The notes beneath the pieces are model-generated. The model had not been told where the DNA came from, did not search any database, and saw nothing but the letters and a program-made list of their open reading frames with translations. Below, in pieces: positions 62,517-64,000 of a stretch of 64,000 nt of DNA (positions are counted from its first letter, which is position 1; each line of letters starts with the position of its first letter). The DNA comes from Actinomycetota bacterium (GTDB taxonomy: Bacteria; Actinomycetota; Acidimicrobiia; Acidimicrobiales; Ilumatobacteraceae), in contig CANGIP010000001.1 of NCBI GenBank assembly GCA_947454105.1, positions 62,001 through 126,000 of the forward strand, written 5' to 3'. The translations under genes and the position numbers were made by a program.

Positions 62517-63965
62517 GTGACGGACTCTGTAGAACCCGGCGAACAGTCGCCAGGCACCGACCCTCAGATCGAGGATGACACCCTGACGGGGCTTCCTCGT
62601 TTGACCGTCGAACCGTTACGTAAGCGGCGCCGCTCTTGGCCTCAGCGATTTGTGTTGACTTTCAACTCGCTCTTAGTGGTCACCTGTTTAACAACTGCGG
62701 TATTCGTTTACTACGGCAATGAAAAAGCCAACGACCGTAAAGTTGTCACGATTCTTGGAGCCGAAGGCGGACCAACGCTGACATTGCCGACCACCACGGC
62801 TCCTATTGATCCATCGACCGGCGAACCAGTGATCACCGATCCTCCCATCCCAGTCGATCTCACCGCAAAGAACTTCTTGATCACTGGTAGCGATAACGGA
62901 GCATGTGTCGATCCCAATTCACCCTACGCAGCAGCCTTCGGTGATCGAAACGGTTTAGGCGAGCGCGCCGACACCATCATGATTTTGCGACTCGATCCAA
63001 AAACTAATGCCGCTGCGGTGTTGTCGTTTCCACGCGATCTCTGGGTACGCATTAACGGAAAGAAGACTCAGGGTCGAATCAATAGTGCTTTCAATCGTGA
63101 TGATCCGAATCCACTGATCGTCACCATCTTTGACAACTTCGGAATTTTGATTGACCACTATGTCAACATCGACTTCTGTGCTTTCAAAGAAATTGTTGAT
63201 GCAGTTGGTGGAGTGCGCGTTCCGTTCGCAACTCCGGTACGTGACAAGAACACCAACTTGCTTATTGAAGCAGCGGGCTGCCATACGTTTGCCGGCGAAG
63301 AAGGTTTGGCTTATGTGCGTTCGCGCCACTTCCGCTATTACGACGCCAAAACCAAGAAGTGGGTTGAAGATCCGGCTGCCGATCGTGGTCGAATTTCGCG
63401 CCAACAAGACTTTCTGCGTCGGGCCATTCAAAAAGCACTTGATAAATCAGCAGGAAATCCAACGATCGCTAAAGATCTGATTGATGCCGCCCTGACGTAC
63501 GTGATTCTTGACGCCAACCTCACTGCTGGCAAGTTGCTCGAACTAGCTAATGCGATGAAGAGCCTTGATCCTTCAACTATGAAGACTTACCAAGTTGAAG
63601 GATCTGGAAAAATGGTGGGAGAGCTTTCCGTCATTGAGCCGCGTCTCAAGACCGACAATATGAAAGCAGTCTTGGCGGTCTTCCAGGGTCGTGCACGTTT
63701 GGTCGATGCACCAGAGCAAATTTTTGAAACACCAACAACCACCGTTGCTCCCACAACAACTGTTGCGACAGCAACAACCGTGGCTTCAACACCCCCAACT
63801 GCTGTGGTGAGCACAGCCCCAGGCGAAACTGTTCCGCCGACAACAAAGGCACCGAAGACCACCACGACAACAAGCACGACTACGACTACGACAACGCTGG
63901 TTCCGGTATACGTGGAGTCAAACAGCGTTGGCATCTTGCCAACCAACGACCCCGCCTGCCGCTAA
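62517..63965 (+). CDS. LytR-CpsA-Psr (LCP) family cell-wall ligase
   Basis: 482-residue membrane-anchored protein. A cytoplasmic N-terminus with RKRRRSWPQR is followed by one transmembrane helix (about 46-66), then an extracellular LCP domain with RADTIMILRLDP, SFPRDLWV, the FxxxVDAVGGV strand and the active-site Arg pair region YVRSRH near 264-269. The last about 80 residues are a Thr-rich low-complexity tail (repeats of TTT/TTV) ending NDPACR. LCP enzymes attach polymers such as arabinogalactan or teichoic acids to peptidoglycan. It starts at GTG 62517. The last 35 bases of the window after it contain no feature I recognise. Confidence 0.92.
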   Translation: MTDSVEPGEQSPGTDPQIEDDTLTGLPRLTVEPLRKRRRSWPQRFVLTFNSLLVVTCLTTAVFVYYGNEKANDRKVVTILGAEGGPTLTLPTTTAPIDPSTGEPVITDPPIPVDLTAKNFLITGSDNGACVDPNSPYAAAFGDRNGLGERADTIMILRLDPKTNAAAVLSFPRDLWVRINGKKTQGRINSAFNRDDPNPLIVTIFDNFGILIDHYVNIDFCAFKEIVDAVGGVRVPFATPVRDKNTNLLIEAAGCHTFAGEEGLAYVRSRHFRYYDAKTKKWVEDPAADRGRISRQQDFLRRAIQKALDKSAGNPTIAKDLIDAALTYVILDANLTAGKLLELANAMKSLDPSTMKTYQVEGSGKMVGELSVIEPRLKTDNMKAVLAVFQGRARLVDAPEQIFETPTTTVAPTTTVATATTVASTPPTAVVSTAPGETVPPTTKAPKTTTTTSTTTTTTTLVPVYVESNSVGILPTNDPACR

Positions 63966-64000
63966 AACGCCATCAAATTTAGACCGCAATAATTTCAACA

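Noticed and set aside
63730-63900. Simple-sequence repeat near the right edge
   Set aside because: The ACA/ACC-rich tract encodes the Thr-rich tail of the LCP protein and is not a separate repeat element.

Overview
The window looks like a chromosomal segment of a compact, mid-G+C actinobacterium, most likely an aquatic Acidimicrobiia (Ilumatobacter-like). This is an inference from four things: many closest recognisable relatives are Mycobacterium/Rhodococcus steroid-catabolism proteins, there is a luciferase-like (LLM) oxidoreductase and an LCP cell-wall ligase, G+C is near half by eye, and gene packing is very tight. No rRNA, tRNA, insertion sequence, prophage or CRISPR array was seen. No recognisable DNA-binding transcription regulator is encoded in the 64 kb. 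There is no gene-free stretch longer than about 300 bases.

Layout: 1-5268 holds an MFS exporter cut by the left edge, an amidase, a DUF952 protein, an SDR, an esterase-like hydrolase and an LLM oxidoreductase. 5269-8809 is a minus-strand operon (Rv3549c-like SDR, GH13 glucosidase, HDAC-like deacetylase). 9670-19102 is a long plus-strand run starting with echA20-ipdA-ipdB-ipdC, the steroid C/D-ring (HIP) degradation genes. It continues with a MaoC hydratase, SDR, MFS, thioesterase, Rieske oxygenase and CoA ligase. 19175-26600 holds a secreted repeat protein, a CYP142-like P450, an orphan Liv-type binding lipoprotein and a molybdopterin oxidoreductase. 26683-33651 is an accessory block with a seven-gene minus-strand operon that pairs an active SDR with a catalytically dead SDR. 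33659-40487 is a sterol side-chain module (Mcr-type racemase, FadD19, EchA19, Ltp3, Ltp4 and two DUF35 proteins). 40667-45858 is a complete branched-chain-type ABC importer with a fused permease. 46279-63965 is mostly housekeeping: MoxR-like ATPase, GH2, SdhBAC, H+-pyrophosphatase, DedA, SCP2-like protein, MFS, CysS, ValS and LCP.

How the parts fit together: FadD19, Ltp3 and Ltp4 are, in rhodococci, the enzymes needed for C-24-branched sterol side chains (plant and algal sterols). EchA19 would supply the hydrated CoA ester, and the Ltp/DUF35 pair would cleave it by retro-aldol chemistry. CYP142 and Mcr handle C-26 oxidation and C-25 stereochemistry. EchA20-IpdAB-IpdC finish the last two rings. 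The importer and its second, orphan binding protein are plausible uptake components. A-ring and B-ring genes (kstD, kshAB, hsa) and acyl-CoA dehydrogenases are absent from the window and would have to lie elsewhere.
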